A DNA stretch of 8,030 nucleotides, taken from assembly GCA_949285775.1 (NCBI GenBank), contig CASEAD010000043.1, forward strand, positions 1 to 8,030. The letters are read 5' to 3'. Below are positions 6,963 through 8,030 of the stretch, piece by piece. The notes beneath the pieces were generated by a model, which did not search any database, had not been told where the DNA came from, and saw nothing but the letters and a program-made list of their open reading frames with translations. How positions within the stretch are numbered: position 1 is the stretch's first letter; each line of letters starts with the position of its first letter. This stretch comes from an uncultured bacterium (lineage in GTDB: Bacteria; Bacillota_I; Bacilli_A; RF39; UBA660). Both the position numbers and the translations under genes were made by a program.

Positions 6963-7859
6963 AGACCTCTTTATCAACTTTGCATGCACAACAGTCCTCT
7001 CACTATCCGAATAACACGTACTTAATGTAATAATCTTATCACTATCACTTAATTCAACATCAAAATCATACCTACTTCTATCACGTATCGTATTAAGAAA
7101 TTCAACATAACTATCATCATCATTAAAATTAGTTGTAATATAATAAGACTCTTCTTCAATAACATATACAGAAAAAATCTGCCACAAAGTATTCTCAGAA
7201 GGAGTAGATAACCTTATAATATGATTAGACTTATCAGTATACCAACTACTCTTTAAAACTCTACTAAGAGAACCAAACATAGTCTTATCAAGCCTACTAT
7301 GAGCATAAATAATATTATTCCTTCCAGAAAAATCACTACTATTACGATAATCTAAAAATACCCACCCCGCTTCATTATAACTATTATCAAAAGAATGATT
7401 TAAATAATAATCATTATCACTAGCCTGCACCACAGGATAATTAATATTAGTATTATTAACATTAAGCCAAGCAACAGTATCACTATTTTTTTCTAATAAC
7501 TCATCAAAATTAACATTAATCAAAGGAAAAGATACATAATACCAATAATCACTACTAACATCATCCACTTCATTTATATTTTCTGTATTCTCATTATCCT
7601 CAATCTCTATTGCCAAATCACCAATACTATCTATAATATCAGAAGTATCTTTATTATCATTACCCCACTTAATCAACACAAATACATTAGTTCCACCTAC
7701 TATTAATAACCCAATAATAATTACAATCAAAACCCACTTTTTCAAAACCCTCTTTTTCTTAATAACTTTTTTACTATCTTTTAAATACTTATCTTTAATA
7801 GGTAAATCATATAAAGAAGCATTTTTCTCTATTCTTTTACTATATTTTTCCTCTTTCAT
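6954..7859 (-). CDS. Class B sortase
   Basis: The product is a cell-surface transpeptidase that cleaves a C-terminal sorting signal through a cysteine thioester and joins the protein to cell wall or a pilus subunit. From ATG 7859 it has 301 residues: a Lys-rich cytoplasmic tail (1-41), one membrane anchor (about 42-64), an acidic spacer (67-105) and the sortase domain (about 110-301). The catalytic triad is visible: His187 in YAHSR, Cys282 in TLSTC, and Arg288 in SERTVVHAKL. WLNVNNTNINYPVVQ (131-145), DNDYYLNHSF and KTMFGSL are typical of the SrtB family. An ATG at 7865 (two residues longer) is equally possible. The in-frame ATG at 7895 lies inside the likely promoter and lacks an SD. No start has a good SD. 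Convergent with the transporter operon, and a separate unit. No sorting-signal protein is visible in the window, so the substrate is unknown. Confidence 0.93.
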   Translation of the reverse strand: MKEEKYSKRIEKNASLYDLPIKDKYLKDSKKVIKKKRVLKKWVLIVIIIGLLIVGGTNVFVLIKWGNDNKDTSDIIDSIGDLAIEIEDNENTENINEVDDVSSDYWYYVSFPLINVNFDELLEKNSDTVAWLNVNNTNINYPVVQASDNDYYLNHSFDNSYNEAGWVFLDYRNSSDFSGRNNIIYAHSRLDKTMFGSLSRVLKSSWYTDKSNHIIRLSTPSENTLWQIFSVYVIEEESYYITTNFNDDDSYVEFLNTIRDRSRYDFDVELSDSDKIITLSTCYSDSERTVVHAKLIKRSKK

Positions 7860-7874
7860 ACACATCACAAAACA

Positions 7875-7903
7875 ATTATACAAAAAAATAATCATAAAAT
7901 CAA
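7875..7903 (-). promoter_or_regulatory. Candidate promoter of the sortase gene
   Basis: On the - strand, TTGATT (7903-7898) and a perfect TATAAT (7880-7875) are separated by 17 bp. Transcription would start near 7867-7869, only two to four bases before ATG 7865 and eight to ten before ATG 7859. This would give a leaderless or nearly leaderless mRNA, which fits the absence of an SD before the sortase start. Confidence 0.5.
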
Positions 7904-7968
7904 TTAAACAATACTGCTTTATTTACACTTAAAAATATTAAAATAAAATTATTACTAAATCATTTACA

Positions 7969-7997
7969 TTATCAAAAAAATATGCTATTCTTATAAT
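7969..7997 (+). promoter_or_regulatory. Candidate promoter of the gene starting at 8014
   Basis: TTATCA (7969-7974, four of six to consensus) and TATAAT (7992-7997) are 17 bp apart. The expected start near 8003-8005 falls on the SD (AAAGGAG, 8000-8006), so the leader would be very short. An upstream TTTACA (7963-7968) is too far (23 bp) to serve as the -35. Confidence 0.4.
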
Positions 7998-8013
7998 AGA
8001 AAGGAGTAGAAAA

Positions 8014-8030
8014 ATGAAAAACATACTTAC
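8014..8030 (+). CDS. Start of an unidentified gene (5' end only)
   Basis: ATG 8014 follows a good SD (AAAGGAG, seven bases upstream) and a TATAAT box. Only five complete codons (MKNIL) and two further bases are inside the window, so the product cannot be identified. It is divergent from the sortase gene, and the 148-154 bp between the two starts hold both promoters and nothing else I can support. The Lys followed by hydrophobic residues could begin a signal peptide, but five residues are far too few to say. Confidence 0.6.

Noticed and set aside
7866..7895. ATG at 7895 as start of the sortase
   Set aside because: It has no SD, falls between the -35 and -10 of the best promoter, and adds only ten hydrophobic residues before the basic tail, which is not needed for the family.
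1..8030. Mycoplasma-type code with TGA as tryptophan
   Set aside because: The genes use TGG for Trp and none requires reading through TGA. A class B sortase also argues against a wall-less organism.
1..8030. CRISPR array, tRNA, rRNA, insertion sequence or toxin-antitoxin pair
   Set aside because: No regularly spaced repeats, no cloverleaf or rRNA-like stretch, no transposase and no terminal inverted repeats were found. The short left-edge genes have no recognisable toxin or antitoxin features.

Overview
The window is very AT-rich. Isoleucine is mostly ATA, leucine often TTA or CTA, and arginine mostly AGA. All the long genes end in TAA, tryptophan is TGG, and no long gene needs TGA to be read as a codon, so the standard bacterial code fits. 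Strong Shine-Dalgarno (SD) sequences, a class B sortase and FtsX-type ABC transporters point to a low-GC Gram-positive (Firmicutes/Bacilli-like) genome, plausibly an uncultured gut-type lineage. That taxonomic reading is inference. There is no rRNA, tRNA, CRISPR array, insertion sequence or origin that I can support.

Layout. (1) Positions 1-551 hold the 3' end of a small hypothetical gene that runs in from the left. It is followed, through a TAATG overlap, by a small gene that looks decayed: a one-base frameshift near 339-357 and an internal TAA at 474. A cluster of alternating inverted heptamers (551-585) and a strong hairpin terminator (620-652) close this unit. (2) Positions 663-6962 hold a three-gene operon on the + strand. 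A promoter region with two copies of an unusual GC-containing element (CGCAACCAA, 40 bp apart) precedes a membrane-anchored XRE-type regulator (790-2244). Two ATPase-permease fusion proteins of MacB/FtsX type follow (2255-4486 and 4488-6920). Spacing is 10 bp and then 1 bp, with the second and third SDs lying on the stop codon or inside the end of the preceding gene. (3) A hairpin at 6920-6955 with T-tracts on both sides separates the operon from a convergent class B sortase gene (6954-7859/7865, - strand). (4) A divergent gene starts at 8014 and leaves the window after five full codons.

How the genes may work together. The regulator has a cytoplasmic DNA-binding head, about five membrane helices and a C-terminal domain predicted to lie outside the cell. 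It therefore looks like a one-component sensor, analogous to the known membrane regulator BcrR. The two transporters each have a complete ATPase, four membrane helices and a large extracellular domain, so they probably form a heterodimeric MacB-like machine. The most economical model is that the regulator senses an envelope-active compound and controls its own operon through the CGCAACCAA elements, while the transporter pair exports or extracts the compound. The sortase is a separate transcription unit with no visible substrate. Its best promoter sits so close to the coding region that its mRNA may have almost no leader.
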